Assembly (NCBI GenBank): GCA_905370385.1
Contig: CAJPKN010000010.1
Coordinates: forward strand, 1-29,770
DNA from: Stomatobaculum longum
Lineage (GTDB): Bacteria; Bacillota; Clostridia; Lachnospirales; Lachnospiraceae
Length of the DNA: 29,770 nt
Direction: 5' to 3'
The position numbers were made by a program, and so were the translations under genes. Within the stretch, counting starts at the first letter, position 1, and the number at the start of each line of letters is the position of its first letter. Below the pieces are notes generated by a model. It did no database searches and was not told the DNA's origin. It saw only the letters and a list, made by a program, of their open reading frames with translations. This document shows, one piece after another, positions 15,907 to 24,305 of this stretch.

Positions 15907-16647
15907 TTATTTTCGGCTGTCTTTGCCGACTGCCTGATAGGCGCGCGCCGTCTTTTTCTTCCGGCGGAACCCGTCCGCTCCGGCGGGGACCAGGGCAGGC
16001 ATCTCGCTCTGCTCATAAATGACGGCGTAGACAAAGTAGCCGAGTAAGAGAGCTCCGAGGACATCGAGCACCGAGTGCTGCTTTAAAAACACGGTAGAGA
16101 GGCAGATGGAAACCATCAGCAGAAGGGAAAGCCCCTGCACCAAGGGATGGCGGCGCAGCGTCTTGCTCCGCGCGACCGCCGCGTGGACCGCGAGCGCGTT
16201 GAAGACGTGAATGCTCGGGAACACATTGGTGGGGGTATCGGTGCGCTGAATCATCCAGACCAAATGCTCGAAGAAGCCGTTTGCGGGGTTCGCCGTGATG
16301 CGGAGGTCGGTGCCGTTCGGAAAGAGTGTGCAGATTAAGAGCGAACTCGTCATGCCGAGCGCCAAAAAGAGGCAGAGGTCCGCGGCCTCATCTTTATCCG
16401 CACGGCTGAAATAGACCAGCGCGGCGAAGATGTAGAGAAACCAGAGCAGGTAGGGGACAATAAACACCGGCAGGAAGGGAATCCACTCATCGACCTTTGT
16501 GTGCATGATGAGGTAATCCCCGGACACCGTCTGCTCCAGGTGGCGGAACCAGAAGATGTAGAAGACGGTATAGAGACAGATGACGGTGAAGAGATGTTCT
16601 CTCGCAAGAATATGGGCGGGAGAGTAATTCGTTTTGTTCTGATCCAA
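15907..16647 (-). CDS. PAP2 superfamily membrane phosphatase-like protein
   Basis: This 246-residue protein has about six membrane helices and the later two PAP2 motifs. FPSIHVFNALAVH holds S145/H147 (motif 2), and STVFLKQHSVLDVLGA holds H191 and D195 (motif 3). Motif 1 (KxxxxxxRP) is not recognisable; the equivalent loop reads NGTDLRITANP (111-121), which fits the PAP2_3/inositol-phosphorylceramide-synthase-like branch better than classic lipid phosphatases. Substrates in the family are lipid phosphates or undecaprenyl pyrophosphate. The basic tail would be cytoplasmic. The start is TTG at 16647, chosen because AGGAGA lies five bases upstream on the minus strand and no ATG fits. Confidence 0.8.
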   Translation of the reverse strand: MDQNKTNYSPAHILAREHLFTVICLYTVFYIFWFRHLEQTVSGDYLIMHTKVDEWIPFLPVFIVPYLLWFLYIFAALVYFSRADKDEAADLCLFLALGMTSSLLICTLFPNGTDLRITANPANGFFEHLVWMIQRTDTPTNVFPSIHVFNALAVHAAVARSKTLRRHPLVQGLSLLLMVSICLSTVFLKQHSVLDVLGALLLGYFVYAVIYEQSEMPALVPAGADGFRRKKKTARAYQAVGKDSRK

Positions 16648-16689
16648 AGCGATCTCCTGTGTACATGTATTTGCATTGCGATAGCTTTT

Positions 16690-16718
16690 ATTTTAGCATG
16701 GCGCAGGCAAACAAAGAA
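16690..16718 (-). promoter_or_regulatory. Candidate extended -10 promoter for the PAP2 gene
   Basis: On the minus strand TGC immediately precedes TAAAAT (-10 at 16695-16690), an extended -10. TTCTTT at 16718-16713 is a weak -35 at 17 bases. The leader would be about 36 bases. Confidence 0.4.
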
Positions 16719-16751
16719 GTGACAAAGTGTACAGGATTTTTCGACGAAAAC

Positions 16752-16778
16752 AAAAAAAGCGCCCCGCGCGGGCGCTTT
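16752..16778 (-). terminator. Terminator downstream of tRNA-Met
   Basis: On the minus strand AAGCGCCC pairs with GGGCGCTT around a CGCGC-type loop and is followed by a run of seven T residues. It lies six bases after the tRNA 3' end. Confidence 0.9.
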
Positions 16779-16783
16779 CATCG

Positions 16784-16857
16784 TAGCGGAAGGGAGATTC
16801 GAACTCTCGACACCACGGGTATGAACCGTGTGCTCTAGCCAACTGAGCTATTCCGCC
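16784..16857 (-). tRNA. tRNA-Met (anticodon CAT), elongator type
   Basis: The minus strand folds as a 74-base tRNA. The acceptor stem GGCGGAA pairs with TTCCGCT (first pair G-U) with discriminator A. The D arm is TAGCTCAGTTGGCTAGAGC, the anticodon stem CACGG/CCGTG encloses TTCATAC with anticodon CAT, and the T arm has GTTCGAATC. It closely resembles the elongator tRNA-Met of Bacillus as I recall it; the initiator would lack the first-pair and D-arm features. CCA is not encoded. Confidence 0.95.
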
Positions 16858-16878
16858 GCATGTCTTTAGGACTTTGTT

Positions 16879-16907
16879 AGTATACGGGAAGATGCGTGGC
16901 CTGTCAA
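16879..16907 (-). promoter_or_regulatory. Promoter of tRNA-Met
   Basis: On the minus strand a perfect TTGACA (16907-16902), a 17-base spacer and TATACT (16884-16879) lie just ahead of the tRNA. The predicted start near 16872 leaves a leader of about 15 bases. Confidence 0.85.
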
Positions 16908-16977
16908 CCGATATTTTAACACTTTTTTCGGAAATCGGACGCACGGGAAGCCTGCCTTTTCGGCAGGGTGCATTTTG

Positions 16978-16986
16978 TGCTATACT
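16978..16986 (+). promoter_or_regulatory. Extended -10 promoter of the dagK-ispF-cysS operon
   Basis: TGC followed by TATACT (16978-16986) is a good extended -10. No -35 is visible; instead the inverted repeat CCTGCC/GGCAGG (16951-16967) covers that place. The leader would be about 70 bases. Confidence 0.55.
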
Positions 16987-17062
16987 CAAACGGAACATAT
17001 GGATTTGGCAAGGATGTATGGTGCCGCGAGAGCCGGTTACGGCAGAGAGCGAGGGCATTTCG

Positions 17063-17992
17063 ATGCTGATCTTTTTGGTGAATCCGAATGCGGGCGGTGA
17101 GCGCGGATACCGCGTCTTTAAGAAATTGGAGCGGAGGCTGCTCCGCACGAAGACGGCCTATCAGGTCTATGTGACGGGCGGCCCCGGGGATGCGAGACAG
17201 CTTGCGGCGCGGCTTAGCGCCGAGTATGAAGGGGAGAGCCTTACGCTGGTTGCGGTGGGCGGCGACGGCATGTTAAACGAAGTGCTGAACGGCGCCCGTC
17301 TCTCGGAGCGGCTTCGCTTCGGTTTTATACCGGTGGGGCGCGATTCGGATTTTGCGCGCGGGCTGAAGCTTCCGCGGACGCCGCTCGGCTGTCTGAAGCG
17401 CATCCTATCGCCCCGCGAGGAGCGGGAGCTGGATTACGGGGTTGCGGAATTCGGGGGCGATGAGCCCTCGCATCACCGCTTTCTCGTGAGTTGCGGCATG
17501 GGCTTCGATGCGGAGTGGCTCGCAAAACTGTATGAGTTGGAGCAGCGCCGCGGGAGGCGTTCGCGCCTCATCTGGAGGGGCTTACGACTTCTGGTCGGTT
17601 TTCGCTCCCTGCTTCGCGCACACTGTACGCGGGGCTACTTTGAGACGGACAGCGGACAGCGGGTCGAATTCGGGCATCTCTTTTTGTTGAGCGCCCAACT
17701 CTATGCCACCGAAGCCGGCGGCATACGCCTCGCAAACAAGGTGCCGCCGACGGACGGGCTTCTGACGGTCGCAGTGCTGAATACGCACAGCCGCCTGCAG
17801 CAGGCAAGGCTTTTGCTCCTGCCGCGGCGAAAAGCGCCGGAATCCTATGCGGGGGTGCGCGTGTACCGCTGCCGGGAGTTTCGCCTCTTTCTCGATGAGG
17901 CGCTGCCGTTACATGCGGACGGCGAGGGACTGGGCGGCAGAAAGGAACTCACGCTGCGCTGTGTCAGACGGCGAATACGCTTTCTCTGTTGA
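17063..17992 (+). CDS. Diacylglycerol kinase-like lipid kinase (YegS/DagK family)
   Basis: This 309-residue protein carries the lipid-kinase catalytic fold. VNPNAGG (6-12) and the nucleotide loop GGDG (66-69) in [14 protein letters not shown] are both clear. The third block, usually GTGNDFAR, reads GRDSDFARG (92-100), a variant I have seen in Clostridia but which should be noted. The C-terminal beta domain includes [15 protein letters not shown], the usual acid/Asp-Gly end. It would phosphorylate diacylglycerol or a related lipid at the cytoplasmic membrane. The start at 17063 was chosen for GCGAGGG about ten bases upstream; an in-frame ATG at 16874 would cross the promoter. ispF begins 17 bases after its stop. 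Confidence 0.85.
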   Translation: MLIFLVNPNAGGERGYRVFKKLERRLLRTKTAYQVYVTGGPGDARQLAARLSAEYEGESLTLVAVGGDGMLNEVLNGARLSERLRFGFIPVGRDSDFARGLKLPRTPLGCLKRILSPREERELDYGVAEFGGDEPSHHRFLVSCGMGFDAEWLAKLYELEQRRGRRSRLIWRGLRLLVGFRSLLRAHCTRGYFETDSGQRVEFGHLFLLSAQLYATEAGGIRLANKVPPTDGLLTVAVLNTHSRLQQARLLLLPRRKAPESYAGVRVYRCREFRLFLDEALPLHADGEGLGGRKELTLRCVRRRIRFLC

Positions 17993-18009
17993 TTGATGGA
18001 GGAGAAGAA

Positions 18010-18489
18010 ATGAGAATCGGACAGGGTTATGATGTACACCGCTTGGTTGCGGAGCGCCCGCTTATCCTCGGGGGCATTGAAATTCCCTACGAGAAGGGAC
18101 TGCTCGGGCACAGCGATGCGGATGTACTCTTGCATGCGATTTCCGACGCGCTGCTCGGTGCGGCGGCGCTCGGCGATATCGGCGCGCATTTTCCGGACAG
18201 CGATCCGGCTTACCGGGGCGCGGACAGCGCGGAACTCCTTCGCGCGGTCGGGGATTTGATTCGCGCGGCGGGCTATGAAATCGGAAACATTGACAGCACG
18301 GTGGTCTGCCAGGCGCCGAAACTCGCGCCGCACATCGCTTCGATGCGGGCGCGGATTGCGGAGGTGCTCGCGCTCCCGGTGGGGGCTGTGAGCGTCAAGG
18401 CGAGCACCGAGGAACATATGGGCTTTACAGGCAGAGGAGAGGGCATTGCGGCACACGCCGTTTGCCTTTTAACGGAGAGAATGAGATGA
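18010..18489 (+). CDS. ispF: 2-C-methyl-D-erythritol 2,4-cyclodiphosphate synthase
   Basis: IspF closes the ring in the fifth step of the MEP isoprenoid route, releasing CMP from CDP-ME-2-phosphate. This 159-residue protein has the three zinc ligands D8, H10 (GYDVHRL) and H42 ([11 protein letters not shown]), the [10 protein letters not shown] loop and the C-terminal [20 protein letters not shown] block. The length is normal. The start ATG is at 18010 because GGAGGAG lies six bases upstream; a TTG at 17989 in the same frame is not needed. The stop overlaps cysS as ATGA. The gene sits next to cysS, as in the gltX-cysE-cysS neighbourhood of Bacillus, where ispF (yacN) is also nearby. Confidence 0.97.
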   Translation: MRIGQGYDVHRLVAERPLILGGIEIPYEKGLLGHSDADVLLHAISDALLGAAALGDIGAHFPDSDPAYRGADSAELLRAVGDLIRAAGYEIGNIDSTVVCQAPKLAPHIASMRARIAEVLALPVGAVSVKASTEEHMGFTGRGEGIAAHAVCLLTERMR

Positions 18490-19895
18490 AAATTTACGAT
18501 ACGATGACACGTTTTAAGGAAGAGTTCCGGACCATTGAGCCGGGCAAGGTCAGAATGTATGTCTGCGGTCCGACGGTATACAATCTGATCCACATCGGAA
18601 ACGCGCGCCCCATGATCTTTTTTGACACGGTGCGGCGCTATCTCGAGTACAAGGGCTATGAGGTGAACTTTGTCTCGAACTTCACCGACGTGGATGACAA
18701 GATCATCAAGGCAGCGGTCGAAGAAGGCGTCGATGCCTCTGTGATCTCCGAGCGCTACATTGCGGAGTGCAAAAAGGATATGGCCGGCATGAATGTGCGT
18801 CCGGCGAGCTACCACCCCCGCGCGACCCAGGAAATCGACGGGATGATCGCGATGATTCAGGATTTGATTGACAACGGTCACGCCTATGTCGCGGACGACG
18901 GCACGGTTTACTACCGCGTAAGCAGTTTCCCGGATTACGGTAAGCTCTCCCATAAGAATGTCGAGGAGAATCAGGCGGGCTTAAGAACCCTCAAGGTGCG
19001 CGGCGAGGAGGCAAAGGAAGATCCGAACGACTTCGTGCTCTGGAAGCCGAAGAAGGAGGGCGAGCCCTACTGGGAGTCTCCCTGGTGCGAGGGACGGCCG
19101 GGCTGGCACATTGAGTGCTCGGTCATGAGTAAGAAGTACCTCGGCGAGTCGATTGACATCCACGGCGGCGGCGAGGACTTGGTGTTCCCGCACCATGAGA
19201 ACGAGATTGCGCAGTCCGAGGCGGTGAGCGGCAAGCAGTTTGTGCGCTACTGGATGCACAACGCCTTTCTGAACATCGACAACATCAAGATGTCCAAGTC
19301 GCTCGGCAACTTTAAGACGGTGCGGCAGATCAGCGAGGAGTACGATCTCCAGGTGCTCCGCTTCTTCATGCTCTCGGCGCACTACAGAAGTCCGCTGAAC
19401 TTCTCGCGGGAGATGATGGACGGCGCAAAGGCGAGCCTGGACCGCATTTTGACCGCGACGGATCATCTTCGCGATTGCCTCGCCGCGGCTGCGGAGAGAG
19501 AGCTCACGGCCGAGGAAACGGCGGAGCTCGCGGCCTTCGATGCGTTGCGCGAGAAATTCGAGGCGGCCATGGACGATGACTTTAACACGGCCGATGCAAT
19601 CAGCGCGGTTTTCGAGATGGTGAAGCGCGCCAACATAACGGTCACGAAGGAGAGTGCGGCCGCTTACATCCGCCGCGTGAAAGAGCTTTTGGAAAAGCTG
19701 CTTGAGGTGCTCGGCATTCACGCGGAGCGGAAGGAAGAGAGTCTGGATGCCCGCGTCGAGGCGCTGATCGAGGAGCGTCAGACCGCGCGCAAGGAGAAGA
19801 ACTATGCGCGGGCCGATGAGATTCGCGCGGAGCTCACCGCGATGGGAATTTTGCTTGAGGACACCAAAGAGGGCGTCAAGTGGAAGAGAGCGTAA
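18486..19895 (+). CDS. cysS: Cysteinyl-tRNA synthetase
   Basis: This 469-residue class I synthetase charges tRNA-Cys. HIGN (36-39) and KMSKS, near the two-thirds point as IKMSKSLGN, are the ATP-binding signatures. Zinc ligands include C27 (YVCGPTVY), the C of the WHIECSVM block, and the HHENE motif. The C-terminal helical anticodon-binding part (from about 330) ends with [26 protein letters not shown], the usual ending. The start at 18486 overlaps the ispF stop. Its end overlaps mrnC by 16 bases, so translation of the two is probably coupled. Length and motifs are normal. Confidence 0.97.
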   Translation: MKIYDTMTRFKEEFRTIEPGKVRMYVCGPTVYNLIHIGNARPMIFFDTVRRYLEYKGYEVNFVSNFTDVDDKIIKAAVEEGVDASVISERYIAECKKDMAGMNVRPASYHPRATQEIDGMIAMIQDLIDNGHAYVADDGTVYYRVSSFPDYGKLSHKNVEENQAGLRTLKVRGEEAKEDPNDFVLWKPKKEGEPYWESPWCEGRPGWHIECSVMSKKYLGESIDIHGGGEDLVFPHHENEIAQSEAVSGKQFVRYWMHNAFLNIDNIKMSKSLGNFKTVRQISEEYDLQVLRFFMLSAHYRSPLNFSREMMDGAKASLDRILTATDHLRDCLAAAAERELTAEETAELAAFDALREKFEAAMDDDFNTADAISAVFEMVKRANITVTKESAAAYIRRVKELLEKLLEVLGIHAERKEESLDARVEALIEERQTARKEKNYARADEIRAELTAMGILLEDTKEGVKWKRA

Positions 19896-20305
19896 AGCAG
19901 GCGGCACAGTACTCGCCGCTGGTGCTCGCCTACCTCGGCGATGCGGTCTATGAACTCTACATTCGGGAGCGCATTGTCGCGGGGGGCAACCAGCCGGTGA
20001 ACCGCATGCACGGCAAGGCGGTGCACTTTGTGAAGGCGGAGACCCAGGCAAAGCTCCTGCGCTATCTGGAACCGGAGCTCACGGAGGCGGAGAGCGGCAT
20101 TCTTCGCCGCGGACGCAATGCCCATGCGAATACGATGGCAAAGAATGCGAGCATGATAGACTACCGCCGCGCAACCGCGTTTGAGGCGCTGGTCGGCTAT
20201 TGGAAGCTCAGCGGGCAGGAGGAGCGCTTCCGGGCGCTGCTCACCGCGGCGCTCGCGGCACTCGAGGAAGAGGAGAGACAGGCGCATGAACGAAAACGCA
20301 ATTGA
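19880..20305 (+). CDS. mrnC: Mini-ribonuclease III (23S rRNA maturation)
   Basis: MrnC is an RNase III catalytic domain without the dsRNA-binding domain and trims the ends of 23S rRNA precursor in Firmicutes. This 141-residue protein has the signature LAYLGDAVYELYIRE (about 16-30) with the metal-binding aspartate, and RRGRNAHANTMAKNA (about 76-90) and YRRATAFEALVGYW, the second acidic block with its glutamate. The start is GTG at 19880, 16 bases inside cysS, with GAGGG upstream. The cysS-mrnC-rlmB order is the conserved Firmicute arrangement and supports the call. It overlaps rlmB by 20 bases. Confidence 0.95.
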   Translation: MEESVKQAAQYSPLVLAYLGDAVYELYIRERIVAGGNQPVNRMHGKAVHFVKAETQAKLLRYLEPELTEAESGILRRGRNAHANTMAKNASMIDYRRATAFEALVGYWKLSGQEERFRALLTAALAALEEEERQAHERKRN

Positions 20306-21023
20306 GGGGCGCAATGCCGTTATGGAGGCATTTCGCGCGGGAAAGACGGTCGACAAGCTCTATGTACAGGAGGGCTTAAAGGACGGTCCGATTCTCAGCA
20401 TCGTGCGGGAGGCAAAAAAGCAGGGCAGCCGCATACTCTACTCGGACAAAGAGAGTCTGAATCGCATGAGCGAAGACGGAAAGCACCAGGGTGTCATTGC
20501 GATGGTCGCGAGTTATGCGTATGCGGAACTCGGCGACATTCTCTCGCGCGCGCGGGAAAAGGGCGAGGATCCCTTCCTGATATTGCTCGACGGCATTGAG
20601 GATCCCTACAATCTCGGTGCGATTATCCGCACCGCGAATCAGGTCGGCGCGCACGGCGTTGTGATCAACAAAAACCGCGCGGTCGGGCTCACCGCGAGCG
20701 TTGCGCGAACTTCCGCGGGAGCGCTGAATTATACGCCGGTCGCGAAGGTCACGAACATGGCGAGAACCATAGAGGAGCTGAAAAAAGAGGGCCTCTGGTT
20801 CGTGGCGGCGGATATGGACGGCGAGGAGATGTATCGCATTAACCTAAAGGGGCCGCTTGGCCTTGTGATCGGCAACGAGGGCAAGGGCGTTTCGGAACTC
20901 GTTCGAAAGAAATGTGATTTTACGGCGCGCATCCCTATGCTGGGGCAGATTGACTCGCTGAATGCGAGTGTCGCGGCGGGAGTGCTCGCCTATGAGGTGC
21001 TGCGGCAGCGCCGCAGCTCGTAA
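20286..21023 (+). CDS. rlmB: TrmH/SpoU family 23S rRNA 2'-O-ribose methyltransferase (RlmB-like)
   Basis: This 245-residue protein has an N-terminal substrate-binding part (IEGRNAVMEAF) and the SpoU knot domain. Motif 1 is DGIEDPYNLGAIIRTAN, motif 2 is LVIGNEGKGVSELV and motif 3 is IPMLGQIDSLNASVAAGVL. The last two form the SAM-binding trefoil knot. It would methylate the ribose of a 23S rRNA nucleotide (G2251 in E. coli RlmB). The start at 20286 was chosen because GAGGAGAGACAGG sits just upstream. It follows mrnC in the standard Firmicute order. Some relatives methylate other sites, so the exact target is inferred. Confidence 0.93.
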   Translation: MNENAIEGRNAVMEAFRAGKTVDKLYVQEGLKDGPILSIVREAKKQGSRILYSDKESLNRMSEDGKHQGVIAMVASYAYAELGDILSRAREKGEDPFLILLDGIEDPYNLGAIIRTANQVGAHGVVINKNRAVGLTASVARTSAGALNYTPVAKVTNMARTIEELKKEGLWFVAADMDGEEMYRINLKGPLGLVIGNEGKGVSELVRKKCDFTARIPMLGQIDSLNASVAAGVLAYEVLRQRRSS

Positions 21024-21034
21024 AGGAGAAGTAA

Positions 21035-21601
21035 ATGGAGTTTGAGCGAAAGGATCAGCGCGCCGCGCAGGAGGCTTGGGCGGCGGCTGAACGGCAGCGT
21101 GGCGCTGCGAGACAGGAACTCATTGAGGCGCTGGTCGGAATGATTCGGACCGGCGGGACCGGCAGCTTCAATATGATCAGCGACAAGGACCGCGTGTTTT
21201 TCGAGGGGCTTGCGCTGAGTGCTTCGCCGGATGCGGCGGAGGAGGAACTGCGGTCGGAGACCGAGAAGGTGAAGCTCATGCGAAAGCGCCTGCAGGCGCC
21301 GAAGTGCAATGACTGCGAGGGCGCACCGGATCTCACCGGAAACTTTGATATGGCCGCCTGGGCGAAGGACGAGAGAGAGGTGCGCGCTTTAAAGTACATG
21401 ATACTCTCGACCCTGCAGGAACTCGCGGGGCCGGTGCGGCGCGCACTCCGGCGGGAAGTGACGGATGCGGCGGTCAACGAGATTTTTTACCGCACGCTCT
21501 TTACGCTCGGCGAGGATTTTGCGGAGGAGGATTTGCTCCAGATTGCCTACGGTCTGGATTTCCTTCGGACACAAGTTGAGACTTACGGCGCGGAGCGCTG
21601 A
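21035..21601 (+). CDS. Unrecognised alpha-helical protein with CxxC
   Basis: I do not recognise this 188-residue family. It is acidic, almost wholly helical by composition, and has no membrane segment or signal peptide. A single C91-x-x-C94 pair (KCNDCEG) sits in the middle and could bind a metal or form a disulfide. AAAGGAGAAG precedes the ATG, and the gene starts 11 bases after rlmB, so it is surely translated as part of the operon. In Bacillus the next gene after rlmB is the RNase Rae1; this protein has no likeness to it that I can see. A link to translation or RNA is suggested by position only. Confidence 0.7.
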   Translation: MEFERKDQRAAQEAWAAAERQRGAARQELIEALVGMIRTGGTGSFNMISDKDRVFFEGLALSASPDAAEEELRSETEKVKLMRKRLQAPKCNDCEGAPDLTGNFDMAAWAKDEREVRALKYMILSTLQELAGPVRRALRREVTDAAVNEIFYRTLFTLGEDFAEEDLLQIAYGLDFLRTQVETYGAER

Positions 21602-21633
21602 GGCTGAGCTGAAACGAAGACAGAAGGAGGTTT

Positions 21634-22077
21634 ATGGGTCACAGGCATTCGAGAGTGAATCATGCCCTGCACCGCGTGCAGGGACGTTTCTTTCAGGCGG
21701 CAATGTGGGCAGAGGTTGTCATCGCAATGTTCATTTTCGTGGCAATTGCGATTCAGGTCCGGCATTTGCCCTCGCACTTACATGCAAGCTCCCACACGCA
21801 GTTCACGGAGTTTATACAGGTAGTGCTGGATATCTTGATGTGTCTCGAGCTCATCATGATGCTCTGCCGTCACGACTTGGATTCCATCATTGAAGTGATG
21901 ATTTTTGCCGTGACAAAGAACTTGCTCGTGGTGCACGAGAGCAATGTGCATGTGCTGCTCGGCGTCGTTGCGCTTGCGCTGCTCTTCGCCATACGGAAGT
22001 ACCTCTTCTTAAGCTCTGCGGAGTTGGAAGAGCACAAGCATCACCTTGATTTTATCCAGCAGGACAGAGACGACTGA
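21634..22077 (+). CDS. PsiE-like small membrane protein
   Basis: This 147-residue protein has a histidine-rich start and end (GHRHSRVNHALHR; EEHKHHLD) and four hydrophobic segments. The block VLDILMCLELIMMLCRHD to VTKNLLVVHESNVHVLLGVVALALL follows the layout of PsiE-type (PF06146) phosphate-starvation proteins, which have a similar LE...VDH stretch. Function of the family is poorly known. AAGGAGGTTT gives a strong ribosome site before the ATG. It is the last gene of the operon and ends just before a terminator. The histidine-rich ends might bind a metal, but that is a guess. Confidence 0.6.
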   Translation: MGHRHSRVNHALHRVQGRFFQAAMWAEVVIAMFIFVAIAIQVRHLPSHLHASSHTQFTEFIQVVLDILMCLELIMMLCRHDLDSIIEVMIFAVTKNLLVVHESNVHVLLGVVALALLFAIRKYLFLSSAELEEHKHHLDFIQQDRDD

Positions 22078-22094
22078 ATGCAAAAAAGAGAAAC

Positions 22095-22135
22095 AAAAAG
22101 AGCCCGGAGACCTTTTGGTCTTCGGGCTCTTTTTT
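22095..22135. terminator. Strong bidirectional terminator
   Basis: AGAGCCCG (22099-22106) pairs with CGGGCTCT (22123-22130). GAGACC/GGTCTT extends the stem to a TTTT loop. A-run and T-run flank it on both sides, so it can stop both the plus-strand operon and the minus-strand transporter gene. Confidence 0.92.
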
Positions 22136-22150
22136 GATTTTCGGCAGTCT

Positions 22151-24289
22151 TCAGTCGGCAGCAGTATTGACACTCGTCTCTTTGCGGTGCGCTTCGCGCG
22201 GCTGTTTCACTTTCTTTTCTGCCGGGGGCGTATCCCAGTGCAGGCCGGTTTTCCGGAAGAGCGGCTCCAGCACATAGAGGATGCAGGGCAGCATAAAGGC
22301 GACAATGAAGGCGGAAATCAGAGCGCCGCGCGCGAGCAGCATGCAGACCTCTTTGATGAGATACATTTTGGAGACAATCGCGACACCGACGGTCGCCGCA
22401 AACATCCCGAGCGAACTTGTGATAATCGAGGCATCGCTCGTGGCGCCTGCGAGGATCGCCGCCTCCTCGCGATCCTTGCCGCTTTGGATTTCTTCTTGGA
22501 AGCGGGAACTCACGAGTATCGCGTAGTCGACGGTCGCACCGAGCTGAATCGCACCGATCAGGATGGGCGCAATGAAGGAGATGCTGTCGCCCATCCAGTA
22601 GACCAGACCTTGGTTGATGTAAATCGCAAGCTCTATCGTGAGAATCAAGGCAGCCGGAACCGTGGGAGAGCGGAACACAAACATGACGATTACGAAAATC
22701 GAGAGGATAGAGAGATAGTTGGTCGTCACATTGTCGCGGGTAAAGACCTCGCGGAGGTCTTCCGTCATTGCCGCTTCCCCGGTCAGGTAGGCATTCGGGT
22801 CATAGCGGGATACAATTTCCTGTACCTCTGTGAGCTGCGCTTTGGTCTCATCGGTCGCGGGCTCAAAGGTCGAAGTCATCATGAGGAGCTGGTAGTCGTC
22901 GGAGCGGAATATTTTCCGTATCTTTTCCGGCAGGAAGAATTCCGGGATGCCGCTGCCGATCAGACTGTTGTAGGAAATCACACGGCTGATGCCGGGCACC
23001 GCTTTGAGTTCCGCCTCCATTTCGCCGATTTTTCCGTTGTCCAGGGACTTGTCGAGAATGACGACATGTTCGGTTGCGGTATCGAATTCCTCCTTCAGCT
23101 TCTCGTTCGACCGGAGCGAGGGGAGATCCGCGGGCAGGGAGCGGGAAATCTGATAATAGATCTCGGTGTTTTTTTGCGAGTAGTACGCGGGCACCAGCGC
23201 AAAGAGGAAGAGGATAATCCAGAAGCGGCGGTGCTTTAAGAGAAAGCGGTTAAAATTCGTAAAATCCGGAAACAGCGATTTATGCTTGTATTTCTCGATG
23301 GCCTCGTCAAAGACCAGTATGAGGCAGGGGAGAATCAGGATGACGCAGGCAATACCAATCACGACACCCTTTGCCATGACGATGCCCATGTCACGGCCCA
23401 TGGTAAAGCGCATCGCGCAGAGGGCCAGGAAACCGGCAATCGTGGTGAGCGAGCTGCCCGAAAGAGAGACAAAAGCCGACGAGATGGCATTTGCCATGGC
23501 TTCTTGCTTGTTCGACCGCTTCAGTTTCTCCTCTTCATAGCGGTGGAAGAGGAAAATCGAATAGTCGACGGTCACGCCGAGCTGGAGTATGGCGGCGATT
23601 GCCTTGGTGATATAGGAAATCTGTCCGAGAAAGATATTGCTGCCCATATTGTAGAGCACGGCCATGCCGATGTTTGCGAGGAGCAGGAAGGGCATGACAT
23701 AGGATTCGAAGCTTAGGAGCAGTACCGTGAGCATTAAAATGACGGCAATCACGGTATAAATCGGAAGCTCGGAGATGACGAGCTCCTTAATATCCTGCAC
23801 CATGGCGGACATGCCGGCGACAAAACACTTCTCGTTGGTGAGGGCGCGAATTTGCACGATGGCATCCGTGGTCTCGTCCGCGGAGAGTGCCGTGTCGAAT
23901 TGAACAATCATGAGGGTCGCATCGCCCGCATAGAAGCCGTCGCGGAGCTTGGCCGGAAGCATGTCGGTCGGGATCTGGATACCCAGCGTATCGGATACCC
24001 AGAAGGCATTGCTGACATGCGGAACCTTTTGAATGCTCTGCAAGAGCTCATCCGTATAGGCGGGCGGCATGCCCTCGACGACTACCATGGAGGTTGCCGC
24101 CGCTTGGAAGGGGTCCTCGAGCAGCTGTTCGCCCTGTACCGAGCGGACGTCCTTCGGGAGGTAGGAGAGTACGTCGTAGTTCGTGCGGGTGCCGATATAG
24201 CCGAGCAGAGCCGTAATCAGGAGCAGGACCGCAACGAAGAGGACAAAGCGGGGCTTTTCGGTAATGCGCCTTGCTAATTTGTGTATCAT
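22151..24289 (-). CDS. MMPL/RND family transporter
   Basis: This 712-residue protein has two repeats of one helix, a large extracytoplasmic loop and five helices, the MMPL layout. The conserved GATVDYAILVSSRF (second half) and GVTVDYSIFLFHRY (first half) blocks hold the proton-relay Asp-Tyr pairs. Loops at about 37-180 and 375-520 would lie outside the membrane. Firmicute members export lipids, peptides or surface compounds using the proton gradient; the cargo is unknown. AAAGGAGTTATC precedes the start ATG. It follows the coiled-coil gene by 16 bases and must share its transcript, so the two probably act together. Its C-terminal tail is charged and cytoplasmic. Confidence 0.9.
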   Translation of the reverse strand: MIHKLARRITEKPRFVLFVAVLLLITALLGYIGTRTNYDVLSYLPKDVRSVQGEQLLEDPFQAAATSMVVVEGMPPAYTDELLQSIQKVPHVSNAFWVSDTLGIQIPTDMLPAKLRDGFYAGDATLMIVQFDTALSADETTDAIVQIRALTNEKCFVAGMSAMVQDIKELVISELPIYTVIAVILMLTVLLLSFESYVMPFLLLANIGMAVLYNMGSNIFLGQISYITKAIAAILQLGVTVDYSIFLFHRYEEEKLKRSNKQEAMANAISSAFVSLSGSSLTTIAGFLALCAMRFTMGRDMGIVMAKGVVIGIACVILILPCLILVFDEAIEKYKHKSLFPDFTNFNRFLLKHRRFWIILFLFALVPAYYSQKNTEIYYQISRSLPADLPSLRSNEKLKEEFDTATEHVVILDKSLDNGKIGEMEAELKAVPGISRVISYNSLIGSGIPEFFLPEKIRKIFRSDDYQLLMMTSTFEPATDETKAQLTEVQEIVSRYDPNAYLTGEAAMTEDLREVFTRDNVTTNYLSILSIFVIVMFVFRSPTVPAALILTIELAIYINQGLVYWMGDSISFIAPILIGAIQLGATVDYAILVSSRFQEEIQSGKDREEAAILAGATSDASIITSSLGMFAATVGVAIVSKMYLIKEVCMLLARGALISAFIVAFMLPCILYVLEPLFRKTGLHWDTPPAEKKVKQPREAHRKETSVNTAAD

Positions 24290-24305
24290 GATAACTCCTT
24301 TTATT

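Noticed and set aside
22046..23239. Plus-strand frame over the terminator and MMPL gene
   Set aside because: It crosses a strong terminator and is antisense to a protein with clear MMPL motifs.
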